A stretch of 64,000 bases of DNA from Tenacibaculum sp. MAR_2010_89 (GTDB lineage Bacteria; Bacteroidota; Bacteroidia; Flavobacteriales; Flavobacteriaceae): the NCBI RefSeq assembly GCF_900105985.1, contig NZ_FNUB01000005.1, forward strand, positions 868,001 to 932,000. Direction: 5' to 3'. Numbering within the stretch: the stretch's first letter is position 1; every line of letters starts with the position of its first letter. Both the position numbers and the translations under genes were made by a program. Positions 18,818 through 27,989 of this stretch are shown here, piece after piece. A model generated the notes under the pieces. That model was not told the origin of the DNA. It saw only the letters and a list, made by a program, of their open reading frames with translations, and did no database searches.

Positions 18818-21800
18818 TTAATTCAATTTATAGTTAATAAATTGTTCATCTAAAGCTTTTAGAAACTCATTAGAAATTTTAATTTTTGTTGTTCTACTAG
18901 GTAAATTTAACTCTATTTTTTCGTCAGCATCCCATATGGTAAAGTTTAACCCTTGTGATCCTTTATTAGTGGCAAATAAATGTTGTAAATCTTTAATAAT
19001 ATCTTCTTTTACCTTATCTAAAGGCATTGTAATGGTGATTTTTTTACACATTTTATCCATAATGTCATGAAGTAAATTAAAATCTGTAAAAGAAACTCTA
19101 GGATCCCCTTTTACTCCTTCTTTATTTGTCCAACCAGGTTTAATCATGGTTTTGACAAATAAGAATGAATTTGGAACCAAAAAATGTTTAAATTTCAAGT
19201 ATTCTTCACCAAAAACTCTAAATTCAAAGCTGTCATTATAGTCTTCAACAATGTAAGAAGCCCATCCTTTACCAGCTTTAGATACTCGATGTTGAACATC
19301 GGTAACAATTCCTGCAAAAGTTAAAGCCAAACCTTCATATTTAGCAATATCTTTAAAATGTGAAAGAGAAGCATTACAAAATTTTAACTCATTTTTAAAA
19401 TCATCTAAAGGGTGAGCAGAAATATACATTCCAATTACTTCTTTTTCTTTGGCTAGTAATTCCATTGTACCCCATGTTTCGCATTCAGGAATAATAGGTT
19501 CGGGTAGTTCTACAGCAGAGGCTTCCCCAAATAATGAAACTTGCGAAGAATTTTTGTTTTCTTGATATTTATTACCAAAACGAAGTGCTTTTTCTAAAAA
19601 AGTTTGATTTTTTTCGTCTTCAACAAAGTATTGTGCTCTATGTGTATTAGCAAAAGAATCAAAACCGCCTGCTAAAATTAACCCTTCAAAAGCTTTTTTG
19701 TTGGCTACACGTAAATCTACACGTTTAGAAGCATCGAAAATAGAATTGAAATTTCCATTTTCTCTACGTTCATCAATAATAGCTCGTACAGCATTAGCAC
19801 CAACTCCTTTAATTGCAGCCATTCCAAAACGAACAGCCCCTTCTTTATTTACAGAGAACTTAGAAAAAGATTCATTAATATCTGGACCTAAAACCTCTAA
19901 TCCCATGCGTTTACATTCTTCCATGAAAAATGATACAGATTTTATATCATTCATATTATTAGAAAGTACTGCAGCCATATATTCAGCAGGGTAATGGGCT
20001 TTTAAATATGCAGTTTGGTAGGCAATCCAAGCATAACATGTAGAGTGAGATTTGTTAAATGCATACGAGGCAAAGGCTTCCCAGTCTTTCCAAATTTTCT
20101 CTAACTTCTCTTCATCATGTCCGTTAGTTTTTGCCTGTTCAACAAATTTTGGTTTCATTTTAGCTAAAACAGCAATTTGTTTTTTACCCATGGCTTTACG
20201 AAGTACATCAGCTTCACCTTTTGTAAAATCTGCTAGTTTTTGAGATAAAAGCATTACTTGCTCTTGATAAACAGTAATTCCATATGTCTCAGCTAAGTAC
20301 TCTTCCATAACAGGAAGGTCATATTCTATTTCTTCATCTCCATGTTTTCTTCTAATAAACGAAGGAATATATTCTAAAGGTCCAGGCCTATATAAGGCAT
20401 TCATGGCAATTAAATCGGCAAAAACTGTTGGTTTCAGTTCTCGCATATATTTTTGCATTCCTGCAGATTCATATTGAAAAATACCAATAGTCTCTCCACG
20501 TTGGAACAATTCGTATGTTTTTACGTCGTCAATAGGGAAATTTTCAGGGTCTAAATCTACATCATGTCTAGCTTTAACAATCTTAACAGTATCTTTAATA
20601 AGGGTTAATGTTTTTAACCCTAAGAAATCCATTTTTAGAAGTCCAGCACTCTCAACTACCGAGTTGTCAAATTGAGTAACATACATGTCTGAATCCTTAG
20701 CAAGAGCTACAGGTACAAACTTTGTAATATCATCAGGAGTAATAATAACACCACAGGCATGTATACCAGTATTACGAACTGAACCTTCTAAAATTCGTGC
20801 TTTATTAATGGTTTCTGCCATTAAATCAGAACCATTAGATAAGCGTTTTAATTCGTTAACTAATTCAATTTCTTCTGAACGAAGTTTTTCTTTTAATCCT
20901 TTCTCATCTAAAGAAAAGATTTTTTTTAACTTCATTCCAGGAATTAATTTGGCAATTCGATCAGCTTCAAATAATGGTAAATCTAAAACTCTGGCCGTAT
21001 CTCTAATAGATGATTTGGCAGCCATGGTACCATAAGTGATAATTTGGGCTACTTGATTTGCTCCGTATTTATCAATTACATAATCCATTACTCGACTTCT
21101 TCCTTCGTCATCAAAATCAATATCAATATCGGGCATTGATACACGTTCAGGATTTAAGAAACGCTCAAAAAGTAAATCATACTTAATTGGATCTATATTG
21201 GTTATCCATAAACAAAAAGCTACTACACTACCAGCAGCTGAACCACGTCCAGGACCAACAGAAACATCCATGTTTCTTGCCTCTCGAATAAAATCTTCTA
21301 CAATTAAGAAATATCCAGGATACCCGGTTTTTTCAATAACTTCAAGTTCAAAATCTAAACGCTCACGAATACTTTCAGTAATTTCTCCGTATCGCTTTTT
21401 TGCACCTTCATATGTTAAATGGCGTAAAAAATTATTTTCACCACGTTTTCCTCCATCATCATTATCTTTTTCATCTCTAAACTCCTCAGGAATATCAAAG
21501 GCAGGTAATAATACATCACGAGCTAAGGTAAATGGTTCAACTTTATCTACAATTTCTTGAATATTTATGATAGCCTCTGGAAGATCAGCAAACAAGGTTT
21601 TCATTTCTTCCGAAGATTTAAAGTAATACTCGTCATTAGGTAAACCATAACGATATCCTCTTCCTCTTCCTTTTGGTGTTGCTTGTTTTTCTCCATCTTT
21701 AACACATAATAAAATATCATGTGCATTGGCATCTTCTTTTCCTAAATAAAAAGTGTTGTTTGTGGCAACGATTTTTACATCATGCTTCTTGGAAAATTCT

Positions 21801-23191
21801 AAGAGTGTTTTGTTAACTACTTTTTCATCTTCTTGCCCATGACGCATTAACTCGATGTATAAATTCTCGCCAAATTGTTCTTTCCACCAAAGTAAGGCTT
21901 CTTCAGCTTGAGCCTCTCCAACATTTAATATTTTACTAGGAACTTCTCCATAAAGATTTCCTGTTAAAACAATAACATCTTCTTTGTATTTTTTTATAAC
22001 CTCTCTATCAATTCTAGGAATATAGTAAAAGCCATCAACAAAAGCGATAGAAGACATTTTCGCTAGGTTATGATATCCGTTTTTGTTTTTAGCTAATAGT
22101 ACAACTTGATGTCCATTATCTTTCTGGCTTTTATTGGTGTGATCGGTACAAACATTAAATTCACAACCTATAATTGGTTTTATAATTTGTCCGTTTGGTT
22201 CTTCTCCTTTTTCAATAGCTTCTTTATTCGCAGCTTCTATTGATTTATTATGATTTAATACCGCTTGAACAAAATGAAAGGCAGCCATCATATTACCAGT
22301 ATCAGTCATTGCAATTGCAGACATGTTGTCTTTTGCAGCTGCTTTTATAATGTTTCCAATTTGTATGGTAGATTGAAGAACCGAGTATTGAGTATGATTG
22401 TGTAAATGAGCAAACTGAACATCCTTTAAAGTTGCTAATCCTTCAGAAGTTGAAATAGTATCGCTAGCTTCTTCTTGAGAAGAATTTTGCTTGCGTATTT
22501 TTTCACTTTCCCTTTTAAGGTTTAAATGCTTTAACCCTATTACTTTAATTGGCATTGGGTTTACTTCCGAAAAACGTTTAAAGTAATCAGAAGGTACATC
22601 AAGTTTTTCTTCAGTATATTGACGTAAACGAATAAGTTCTAAAAAACATCTTGTTGTAGCTTCTACATCGGCAGTAGCATTGTGGGCTTCTCCAAACCCG
22701 CTACCAAATAAATGTTTATGTAGTTCGGTAAGTGTTGGTAATTTAAATTTACCTCCACGTCCTCCAGGTATTTGACAAAGTGTTGCGGTGTGTTCTGTAC
22801 AGGTATCTAAAACAGGTAATTTTGTTAAGTTGTTTTCAACACCCAAACGATGGAACTCACACCCCATGATGTTTACATCAAAACCTACATTTTGACCAAC
22901 AACAAATTTTGTTTTTCCTAAAGCTTCATTAAATAATTGTAACCCTTCATCTAAAGAGATCCCTTGTTCAATAGCTAAATCAGTTGAAATACCATGAATA
23001 CGTTCAGCATCATAAGGAATGTTAAATCCATCAGGTTTTATAAGAAAATCATTATGTTCAATTAAATTACCCATTTCATCATGCAATTGCCATGCAATTT
23101 GAATACATCTAGGCCAATTATCAGTATCAGTAATTGGAGCATTCCAACTTTTTGGTAATCCAGTAGTTTCAGTATCAAAAATTAAGTACAT
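18818..23191 (-). CDS. dnaE: DNA polymerase III subunit alpha with N-terminal exonuclease
   Basis: The replicative polymerase catalytic subunit, 1457 residues from the ATG at 23191. A DEDDh exonuclease domain opens the protein (FDTETTG, then NVGFDVN), giving built-in proofreading. The PHP domain follows (HLHNHTQYSVLQS at about residue 265). The polymerase core includes GPGRGSAAGS and the catalytic acids in PDIDIDFDD. Helix-hairpin-helix and OB-fold regions lie toward the C-terminus. The fused exonuclease is usual in Flavobacteriaceae. I preferred the start at 23191 over an upstream ATG at 23221 because the exonuclease fold begins at once with MYLIFDTETTG; the ten extra residues (MKFFNKKTIP) match nothing known. 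It stands alone on the minus strand. Confidence 0.95.
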   Translation of the reverse strand: MYLIFDTETTGLPKSWNAPITDTDNWPRCIQIAWQLHDEMGNLIEHNDFLIKPDGFNIPYDAERIHGISTDLAIEQGISLDEGLQLFNEALGKTKFVVGQNVGFDVNIMGCEFHRLGVENNLTKLPVLDTCTEHTATLCQIPGGRGGKFKLPTLTELHKHLFGSGFGEAHNATADVEATTRCFLELIRLRQYTEEKLDVPSDYFKRFSEVNPMPIKVIGLKHLNLKRESEKIRKQNSSQEEASDTISTSEGLATLKDVQFAHLHNHTQYSVLQSTIQIGNIIKAAAKDNMSAIAMTDTGNMMAAFHFVQAVLNHNKSIEAANKEAIEKGEEPNGQIIKPIIGCEFNVCTDHTNKSQKDNGHQVVLLAKNKNGYHNLAKMSSIAFVDGFYYIPRIDREVIKKYKEDVIVLTGNLYGEVPSKILNVGEAQAEEALLWWKEQFGENLYIELMRHGQEDEKVVNKTLLEFSKKHDVKIVATNNTFYLGKEDANAHDILLCVKDGEKQATPKGRGRGYRYGLPNDEYYFKSSEEMKTLFADLPEAIINIQEIVDKVEPFTLARDVLLPAFDIPEEFRDEKDNDDGGKRGENNFLRHLTYEGAKKRYGEITESIRERLDFELEVIEKTGYPGYFLIVEDFIREARNMDVSVGPGRGSAAGSVVAFCLWITNIDPIKYDLLFERFLNPERVSMPDIDIDFDDEGRSRVMDYVIDKYGANQVAQIITYGTMAAKSSIRDTARVLDLPLFEADRIAKLIPGMKLKKIFSLDEKGLKEKLRSEEIELVNELKRLSNGSDLMAETINKARILEGSVRNTGIHACGVIITPDDITKFVPVALAKDSDMYVTQFDNSVVESAGLLKMDFLGLKTLTLIKDTVKIVKARHDVDLDPENFPIDDVKTYELFQRGETIGIFQYESAGMQKYMRELKPTVFADLIAMNALYRPGPLEYIPSFIRRKHGDEEIEYDLPVMEEYLAETYGITVYQEQVMLLSQKLADFTKGEADVLRKAMGKKQIAVLAKMKPKFVEQAKTNGHDEEKLEKIWKDWEAFASYAFNKSHSTCYAWIAYQTAYLKAHYPAEYMAAVLSNNMNDIKSVSFFMEECKRMGLEVLGPDINESFSKFSVNKEGAVRFGMAAIKGVGANAVRAIIDERRENGNFNSIFDASKRVDLRVANKKAFEGLILAGGFDSFANTHRAQYFVEDEKNQTFLEKALRFGNKYQENKNSSQVSLFGEASAVELPEPIIPECETWGTMELLAKEKEVIGMYISAHPLDDFKNELKFCNASLSHFKDIAKYEGLALTFAGIVTDVQHRVSKAGKGWASYIVEDYNDSFEFRVFGEEYLKFKHFLVPNSFLFVKTMIKPGWTNKEGVKGDPRVSFTDFNLLHDIMDKMCKKITITMPLDKVKEDIIKDLQHLFATNKGSQGLNFTIWDADEKIELNLPSRTTKIKISNEFLKALDEQFINYKLN

Positions 23192-23400
23192 CGGTATAGT
23201 TTTCTTATTGAAGAATTTCAAAAAACAATGTGTAAAAATACAAAGAATTTAGAATGTTTTCTCTAGAAGTTATTAACGATTAATTTTATAGAGAGAATAT
23301 TGTTTTTTAGATAGCTGAAACCTGTGTTAGTTAGTGTGTTATCAAGATGTTAAGTTTTAAATAAATAAAAAAAAATCGATAAATTATCAGTTAATAAAAG

Positions 23401-23408
23401 TATATTTG
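23401..23408 (+). promoter_or_regulatory. -7 promoter element of cold-shock gene (TATATTTG)
   Basis: An exact match to TAnnTTTG, 24 bp before the ATG of the cold-shock gene. This implies a 5' untranslated region of about 20 nt, shorter than the long cspA leader of enterobacteria. Confidence 0.6.
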
Positions 23409-23432
23409 TGCTTTAATATAATATTTTTTACA

Positions 23433-23624
23433 ATGAAACAAGGAACAGTAAAGTTCTTCAATGAATCTAAAGGTTTTGGATTTATTACAGAAACAGGATC
23501 AAACACAGAGCACTTTGTACACGTATCAGGATTAATCGATGAGATTAGAGAAGGTGATACAGTTGAGTTTGAACTAAAAGAAGGAAAAAAAGGATTAAAC
23601 GCAGTTAGCGTTAGAGTGATATAA
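23433..23624 (+). CDS. Cold-shock domain protein (CspA family)
   Basis: A protein of 63 residues that forms a single five-stranded OB-fold binding single-stranded RNA/DNA. The RNP-1 motif GFGFIT and RNP-2-like motif HFVHVS are both present. The ATG at 23433 (MKQGTVKFFNESKGF) is chosen; an upstream in-frame ATG at 23406 would overlap the promoter element and add nine residues foreign to the family. The gene is monocistronic, with its own promoter and a strong hairpin terminator. Whether it is cold-induced cannot be told from sequence. Confidence 0.93.
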   Translation: MKQGTVKFFNESKGFGFITETGSNTEHFVHVSGLIDEIREGDTVEFELKEGKKGLNAVSVRVI

Positions 23625-23648
23625 TTTTCACACTGATTTTATTTTCTT

Positions 23649-23677
23649 AAGAGCTTGTTTTTCAGGCTCTTTTTTTT
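23649..23677 (+). terminator. Intrinsic terminator after cold-shock gene
   Basis: The stem AAGAGCTTG / CAGGCTCTT (9 pairs, one of them G-T wobble) with a five-T loop is followed directly by a run of T. It separates the cold-shock gene from rpsP. Confidence 0.85.
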
Positions 23678-23702
23678 ATTTTAAATAGATGTATTTTTAT
23701 AG

Positions 23703-23731
23703 TTGTATATGAGAAATATTTTATAAATTTG
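23703..23731 (+). promoter_or_regulatory. Promoter of rpsP-rimM (TTG N18 TAAATTTG)
   Basis: A -33 TTG at 23703-23705 and a perfect -7 TAAATTTG at 23724-23731, 18 bp apart, which is the normal Bacteroidota spacing. The leader to the rpsP start is about 40 nt. Confidence 0.7.
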
Positions 23732-23778
23732 CGCACTTAATTAATAATCAAGGTACGTGTACCTTACAAATTAAAATT

Positions 23779-24279
23779 ATGCCTGTAAAAATTAGATTAC
23801 AAAGACACGGTAAAAAAGGAAAACCATTTTACTGGGTAGTAGCTGCAGATTCAAGAGCTAAAAGAGATGGACGTTTCTTAGAGAAATTAGGAACTTACAA
23901 TCCAAACACTAACCCTGCTACCATCGATTTAGATGTTGATGGAACTGTACAATGGTTACAAAATGGAGCACAGCCAACTGATACTGCTAGAACAATTTTA
24001 TCTTACAAAGGAGCTTTATTGAAAAACCATTTAGCTGGTGGAGTAAAAAAAGGAGCTTTAACTGAAGAGCAAGCTGAAGCAAAATTTACTGCTTGGTTAG
24101 ATGAAAAAGCTGGTAAAGTAGCTGGTAAAGTTGATGGTTTAGCTAAAGCTCAAGCTGATGCTAAAGCAAAAGCATTAGAAGCTGAAAAAGCTGTTAATGA
24201 AGCGCGTATCGCTGCTAACACACCTGCTGTTGATAGTGAGGATGCTGTAGCAGAAAGCGGAGCAGATAGCGAAGAATAA
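23779..24279 (+). CDS. rpsP: 30S ribosomal protein S16
   Basis: A protein of 166 residues. The first ~80 are canonical S16 ([21 protein letters not shown], then [19 protein letters not shown]). The remainder is an alanine/lysine-rich extension. Long S16 tails are common in Bacteroidota, where the protein is about twice the length of E. coli S16. It is the first gene of a two-gene operon with rimM, a widely conserved pairing. Confidence 0.96.
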   Translation: MPVKIRLQRHGKKGKPFYWVVAADSRAKRDGRFLEKLGTYNPNTNPATIDLDVDGTVQWLQNGAQPTDTARTILSYKGALLKNHLAGGVKKGALTEEQAEAKFTAWLDEKAGKVAGKVDGLAKAQADAKAKALEAEKAVNEARIAANTPAVDSEDAVAESGADSEE

Positions 24280-24294
24280 AAACTATAGAGAGCG

Positions 24295-24825
24295 ATGATG
24301 CAAAAAGAAGAATGCTTTTATCTTGGCAAAATCGTTAAAAAACATAGTTTTAAGGGCGAGGTAGTTATTAAGTTAGATACTGATGAGCCTGAACTTTATA
24401 GAGATTTGGAATCAGTTTTTGTCGATTTAGGCAATAACTTGATTCCATTTTTTATTGAAAAATCATCTTTAAGTAAAAGCACCATGTTTCGTGTTAAGTT
24501 TGAAGATGTAAATACTGAGCAAGATGCAGATGCTATTATGCGTGCAGGTATTTATTTACCATTAAACTTATTGCCTAAGCTTACCGGAAATAAATTTTAT
24601 TATCATGAAGTAATTGGTTTTACTGTTATAGATACTAATTTTGGTGAGGTAGGTGAAATACAAAGTATTAATGATACTTCAGCTCAACCTCTATTTGAGA
24701 TAGATAGAGATGGGAATGAAGTTTTTATCCCTATGATAGATGATTTTATCAAAAAAATAGATAGAGATAATAAAATTGTTGAAGTTACTACACCAGAAGG
24801 TTTAATAGATTTATACTTAGATTAA
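24295..24825 (+). CDS. rimM: Ribosome maturation factor RimM
   Basis: A protein of 176 residues that assists maturation of the 30S head near S19. The N-terminal RimM barrel starts with CFYLGKIVKKHSFKGEVVIK, and the C-terminal PRC-barrel region contains NKFYYHEVIGF and EVFIPMIDDFIKKID. Two adjacent ATG codons begin the frame (24295 and 24298), and either could be used. It follows rpsP after 15 bp. Confidence 0.95.
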   Translation: MMQKEECFYLGKIVKKHSFKGEVVIKLDTDEPELYRDLESVFVDLGNNLIPFFIEKSSLSKSTMFRVKFEDVNTEQDADAIMRAGIYLPLNLLPKLTGNKFYYHEVIGFTVIDTNFGEVGEIQSINDTSAQPLFEIDRDGNEVFIPMIDDFIKKIDRDNKIVEVTTPEGLIDLYLD

Positions 24826-24902
24826 AAAGCAAATAATATCTTATTATTAAATATAAAGAGAAAAGTAAAACAAAAATAAGGGGAAAACTTTTTTTTGTAA
24901 GC

Positions 24903-25079
24903 TTACATATTCTTTATTCTTATAACATCGGTAATTTGGTAAGACATTCCGTTAAAGTTTTTTTTAATAAGAACGTTTTCTAACCAATAAACAGATCCTC
25001 TATAAAATAATGGAAAAAGTAAAAACTTCTCACGCTTCTTTTTAGAAGAATATGTAGCTCTTTTTTTAAATAATCTCAT
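24903..25079 (-). CDS. Small basic hypothetical protein (58 residues)
   Basis: I read this frame by hand on the minus strand: ATG at 25079, stop TAA at 24903. The product starts MRLFKKRATYSSKKKREKF and continues with aromatic and hydrophobic residues (FLLFPLFYRG, VYWLENVLIKK) and a C-terminus ITDVIRIKNM. It is strongly basic at the N-terminus, with no clear membrane segment. Natural-looking composition and a clean gap between rimM and the acetyltransferase gene support a real gene. I do not recognise the family and assign no function. A near-consensus -7 element on the minus strand (one mismatch, rc of CGAAACTA) lies upstream. Confidence 0.55.
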   Translation of the reverse strand: MRLFKKRATYSSKKKREKFLLFPLFYRGSVYWLENVLIKKNFNGMSYQITDVIRIKNM

Positions 25080-25184
25080 TTTAGTTTGGTTTGATTAAAA
25101 AAAAGGCTTGGTAATTATGGCGCGAAACTAGTTAATTTGATTTAGTTTAAAAAAAAACAAAAGTTAAATTTTAGGCACCAAAAG

Positions 25185-25688
25185 TTAAAAAATGTATTCA
25201 AAGAGGCTATCCTTATTGCCTTCTTGAATTTCTTTTAATCCAACATAGTTAAATCCGAGTTTTGTTAATAGTCTTTTTGATGCTTGGTTTTGAGGCATAG
25301 TAAAAGCTATTATTTTATCTTGTTTTAAAACTTCTTTAGTGTATATCATAATACATTCAGTAGCTTCAAAAGCATAGCCTTTTCCTCTTCCTATAGGCAG
25401 AAAAGCATAGCCTACATCATAATAATCAGTTTTTTCTCTACTTAGTAAGCTTGATACTCCAATTGGAATATTTCTTTCATTTTCGTAAACAGTAAAAAAT
25501 CCTAGTCCATCTTTACATAAGTTTGGAATCATTTTTTGTTGTAAAAAAGTATGAGTTTCTTCTACTGATTTTAAGTTTTTATCATTGATGTTTTTAATAA
25601 AATCAGGGTCATTAAATAGCTCAAAATAAAAGGGAGCATCGTTTGCTTCAACCATTTTTAATGTTAGTCTTTCTGTACTCAATATCAT
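25185..25688 (-). CDS. GNAT-family N-acetyltransferase (RimJ/RimL type)
   Basis: A protein of 167 residues. It opens with STERLTLKMVEANDAPFYFELFNDPDFI, typical of Acetyltransf_3 members. The acetyl-CoA pyrophosphate loop is the segment GRGKGYAFEA, and the C-terminal strand region reads NQASKRLLTKLGFNYVG. It transfers an acetyl group from acetyl-CoA to an amine. The acceptor (ribosomal protein N-terminus or small molecule) cannot be deduced. It is divergent from the PhnA-type gene, with 59 bp between them. Confidence 0.88.
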   Translation of the reverse strand: MILSTERLTLKMVEANDAPFYFELFNDPDFIKNINDKNLKSVEETHTFLQQKMIPNLCKDGLGFFTVYENERNIPIGVSSLLSREKTDYYDVGYAFLPIGRGKGYAFEATECIMIYTKEVLKQDKIIAFTMPQNQASKRLLTKLGFNYVGLKEIQEGNKDSLFEYIF

Positions 25689-25720
25689 GATTTAAAAATA
25701 GATAAATTCATTTAAAAATG

Positions 25721-25728
25721 TACATTTG
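25721..25728 (+). promoter_or_regulatory. -7 promoter element of the PhnA-type gene (TACATTTG)
   Basis: A perfect TAnnTTTG match 19 bp before the ATG of the PhnA-type gene, implying a very short leader. Confidence 0.55.
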
Positions 25729-25747
25729 TTTCTTTAATTTATAAGAA

Positions 25748-26338
25748 ATGAGTTTACTACAGGAATTACAAGAAAGAAGTGGAAATCAATGTGAGTTGTG
25801 TGCTGCAAAAAATGATTTAAAAATATATGAAGTGCCACCAATTTCAACAGGAGGTGTAGATGGTAGTTTACTAGCTTGTGGTACTTGTATAGGGCAAATT
25901 GAAGAACCAGAAACTACAGAAGCAAATCATTGGCGTTGTTTAAATGATAGCATGTGGAGTGAGTTCAGGGCTGTAAAAGTGGTAGCATGGAGAATGTTAC
26001 ATCGTTTAAAAAGTCAAGGATGGCCACAAGACTTATTAGATATGATGTATTTAGAAGATGAAGAATTACGTTTTGCTCAATCTACCGGAGAGCATTTAGA
26101 TGAAAGTGAAAAAATAATACATCGTGATGTTAATGGAGCTATTTTAGAAGCCGGAGATAGTGTTGTACTGATAAAAGATTTAAAGGTGAAAGGATCAAGC
26201 ATGGTAGCAAAACAAGGTACTGCTGTTCGTAGAATTTCTTTAGACCATGAAAATGCAAAGTATATTGAAGGAAAAGTAGGGCCTACTCAAATTGTAATCA
26301 TTACAGATTATGTAAAGAAAATGGCAGAGAAAGAATAA
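25748..26338 (+). CDS. PhnA/YjdM-domain zinc-ribbon protein
   Basis: A protein of 196 residues. The N-terminus has a two-CxxC zinc ribbon (CELCAAKND and LACGTCIGQI). A central helical part (NDSMWSEFRAVKVVAWRMLHRL) follows. The C-terminal PhnA domain reads DVNGAILEAGDSVVLIKDLKVKGSS, ending in IVIITDYVKK, a small SH3-like barrel. The PhnA name is historical; proteins of this family are not established phosphonoacetate hydrolases and their function is uncertain. No phosphonate genes lie nearby. Confidence 0.88.
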   Translation: MSLLQELQERSGNQCELCAAKNDLKIYEVPPISTGGVDGSLLACGTCIGQIEEPETTEANHWRCLNDSMWSEFRAVKVVAWRMLHRLKSQGWPQDLLDMMYLEDEELRFAQSTGEHLDESEKIIHRDVNGAILEAGDSVVLIKDLKVKGSSMVAKQGTAVRRISLDHENAKYIEGKVGPTQIVIITDYVKKMAEKE

Positions 26339-26426
26339 GGGAACAATTTGTAAATTGAAAAAAATAAACGGGTAAATTGTTACTAGTGAAATATTGTAGA
26401 GTGAAAGAATTAATTTTAAAAAAAAA

Positions 26427-26434
26427 TACATTTG
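26427..26434 (+). promoter_or_regulatory. Candidate -7 promoter element (TACATTTG)
   Basis: A perfect TAnnTTTG match, 265 bp before the first tail-fibre-like gene. If used, it gives a long leader containing the CAAAAA repeats. No -33 TTG is evident. Confidence 0.35.
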
Positions 26435-26670
26435 TAGCTAAATTACAGTGGATTAATTAAAAATTGCTAGAAGAATTAGAAATGTAAAAGAGGAATAAAA
26501 AAGTATTGCTAATTACCAAAAACAAACCAAGTACAAGAGAGGTAAAATTAACAGCTTCTTTTTATGTGAAATTAATGTTAAACTTTTATAAGAATAAAAG
26601 AATTAGCATAGTGTTGTTATTCAGCAAAGAAAAACTAAAATAAATAGTTATTTATATAAAAGGGCTTAAA

Positions 26671-26694
26671 CAAAAACAAAAACAAAAACAAAAA
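26671..26694 (+). repeat. Four tandem CAAAAA hexamers in a 5' leader
   Basis: Four exact copies of CAAAAA end six bases before the ATG at 26700. They sit where initiating ribosomes bind, so copy-number change by slippage would alter spacing or A-richness at the start site. Confidence 0.8.
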
Positions 26695-26699
26695 TTAAA

Positions 26700-27974
26700 A
26701 TGAAAACAATAAAACAATTTTTTTTAGGATTAATATTGTTAATAGGTAATCAAGGGTATGCTCAATGGAGTAATACAAGTACTAATATAACATCAGGAAC
26801 TGTTCAAGCAAATCAATTTAATATCATAGCTACAGGAGGCAGAGGGTTTTATCTTCAAAATTCAACTAGTGCAAACGAACCTTTTAGGATTGCTTTAGGA
26901 GGTAATTCAATATCTGGAGGAATCATGTTAGGAAGGGAAGATCGGATGAGTAAAATAATAACTCTATGGAATGTAGGTATTGGTACCACTTCGCCAAATG
27001 CAAAACTAGAAGTACAACACAGTAGTGTTAGAACAGTAGAGGTGAATCCTCAAAACCAGTTGGATGTTACAGGGAATTCTTCAATTACTATTAAAGAATT
27101 TGTTCCTAGTATTGAATTTAATGATTCTTCAAGTTCTTCGAGGTCAGCTTTAGCTTTCGCAAATAACAATAAATTTTTCATAGGTAAAAAAACAGGAACT
27201 AAAGTTACAGAAAGTAACTTGTTTAATGTAGATTTAAATAGTGGTAATGTAGGTATAGGTACAACAACTCCAGAATCGAACTTACAAATAGGTAGGTCAA
27301 CTACAAGAGGTCTTATTATGCTTGGTGGTGGTAAAGGGTATTCTTCAATCGGTTCAACTAGATCAGATGGCGGGTTGATTTTAGGAAAAAATGTTTATGC
27401 TAGATATCAAGATGCTACTGATAATTTCAATGGGCGAGTAGGTAAAACTGCATCTACTGGTTTCACAGGGATTAAGATAGGTCAAAATGGTTTGATTAAC
27501 TTTTTTGGTAAATCTGGAAATGTTACAGCAGATGAAATAGCTAATACAAGCCAAACAAGTAGAATGATGATACATACTAATGGTAATGTAGGCATAGGTA
27601 CAACAACTCCAGATGAGAAATTAGCAGTAAACGGAAAAATACATACTAAAGAAGTAAAAGTAGATTTAGTAGGTTGGCCAGATTATGTATTTACAAAAGA
27701 GTATAACTTACCAACATTAACAGAAGTAGAAAACCATATTAAAACAAAAGGTCATTTAGCTAATATTCCATCGGCTAAAGAAGTGGAGAAAGCAGGAGGA
27801 ATAGAATTAGGGTCAATGAATAAAAAGTTATTACAGAAAGTTGAAGAATTAACATTGTATACTATTCAGCAAGAAAAGAAAATAGAGAATTCAGAGAGAA
27901 ATAATAAAAAACTACTTTCTATTATTGAAAAATTAGAAGAAAGAATGACCAATCTAGAAAATAATAATAAATAA
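26700..27974 (+). CDS. Secreted tail-fibre-like protein, paralogue 1
   Basis: A protein of 424 residues. The signal peptide is ~1-21 (FFLGLILLIGNQGYAQ). Three NVGIGTT(S/T)P-type motifs at intervals (~94, ~183, ~298) mark trimeric-fibre-like repeats. The C-terminal ~110 residues (KIHTKEVKVDLVGWPDYVF, then YNLPTLTEVENHIKTKGHL, then LLQKVEELTLYTIQQEKKIE) end in a coiled coil and resemble the tail of phage-fibre/endosialidase-chaperone-type proteins. Such genes are frequent in Flavobacteriia and their function is unproven; surface adhesion is a guess. No T9SS sorting domain is present. It is followed 15 bp later by a paralogue. Confidence 0.75.
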   Translation: MKTIKQFFLGLILLIGNQGYAQWSNTSTNITSGTVQANQFNIIATGGRGFYLQNSTSANEPFRIALGGNSISGGIMLGREDRMSKIITLWNVGIGTTSPNAKLEVQHSSVRTVEVNPQNQLDVTGNSSITIKEFVPSIEFNDSSSSSRSALAFANNNKFFIGKKTGTKVTESNLFNVDLNSGNVGIGTTTPESNLQIGRSTTRGLIMLGGGKGYSSIGSTRSDGGLILGKNVYARYQDATDNFNGRVGKTASTGFTGIKIGQNGLINFFGKSGNVTADEIANTSQTSRMMIHTNGNVGIGTTTPDEKLAVNGKIHTKEVKVDLVGWPDYVFTKEYNLPTLTEVENHIKTKGHLANIPSAKEVEKAGGIELGSMNKKLLQKVEELTLYTIQQEKKIENSERNNKKLLSIIEKLEERMTNLENNNK

Positions 27975-27989
27975 ATTTTAAACATCAAA

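Larger units (their letters stand above)
26339..26699 (+). other. Intergenic region of 361 bp before secreted paralogue pair
   Basis: AT-rich, with no credible gene on either strand; an ORF of 63 codons on the minus strand (26240-26431) overlaps the PhnA-type gene and looks spurious. It holds a TACATTTG element (26427-26434) and a hexanucleotide repeat just before the next start, both listed separately. Confidence 0.6.

Noticed and set aside
26342..26381. Inverted repeat AACAATTT / AAATTGTT after the PhnA-type gene as a terminator
   Set aside because: The arms are AT-rich and 24 bases apart with no T-tract, so it is not a convincing terminator.
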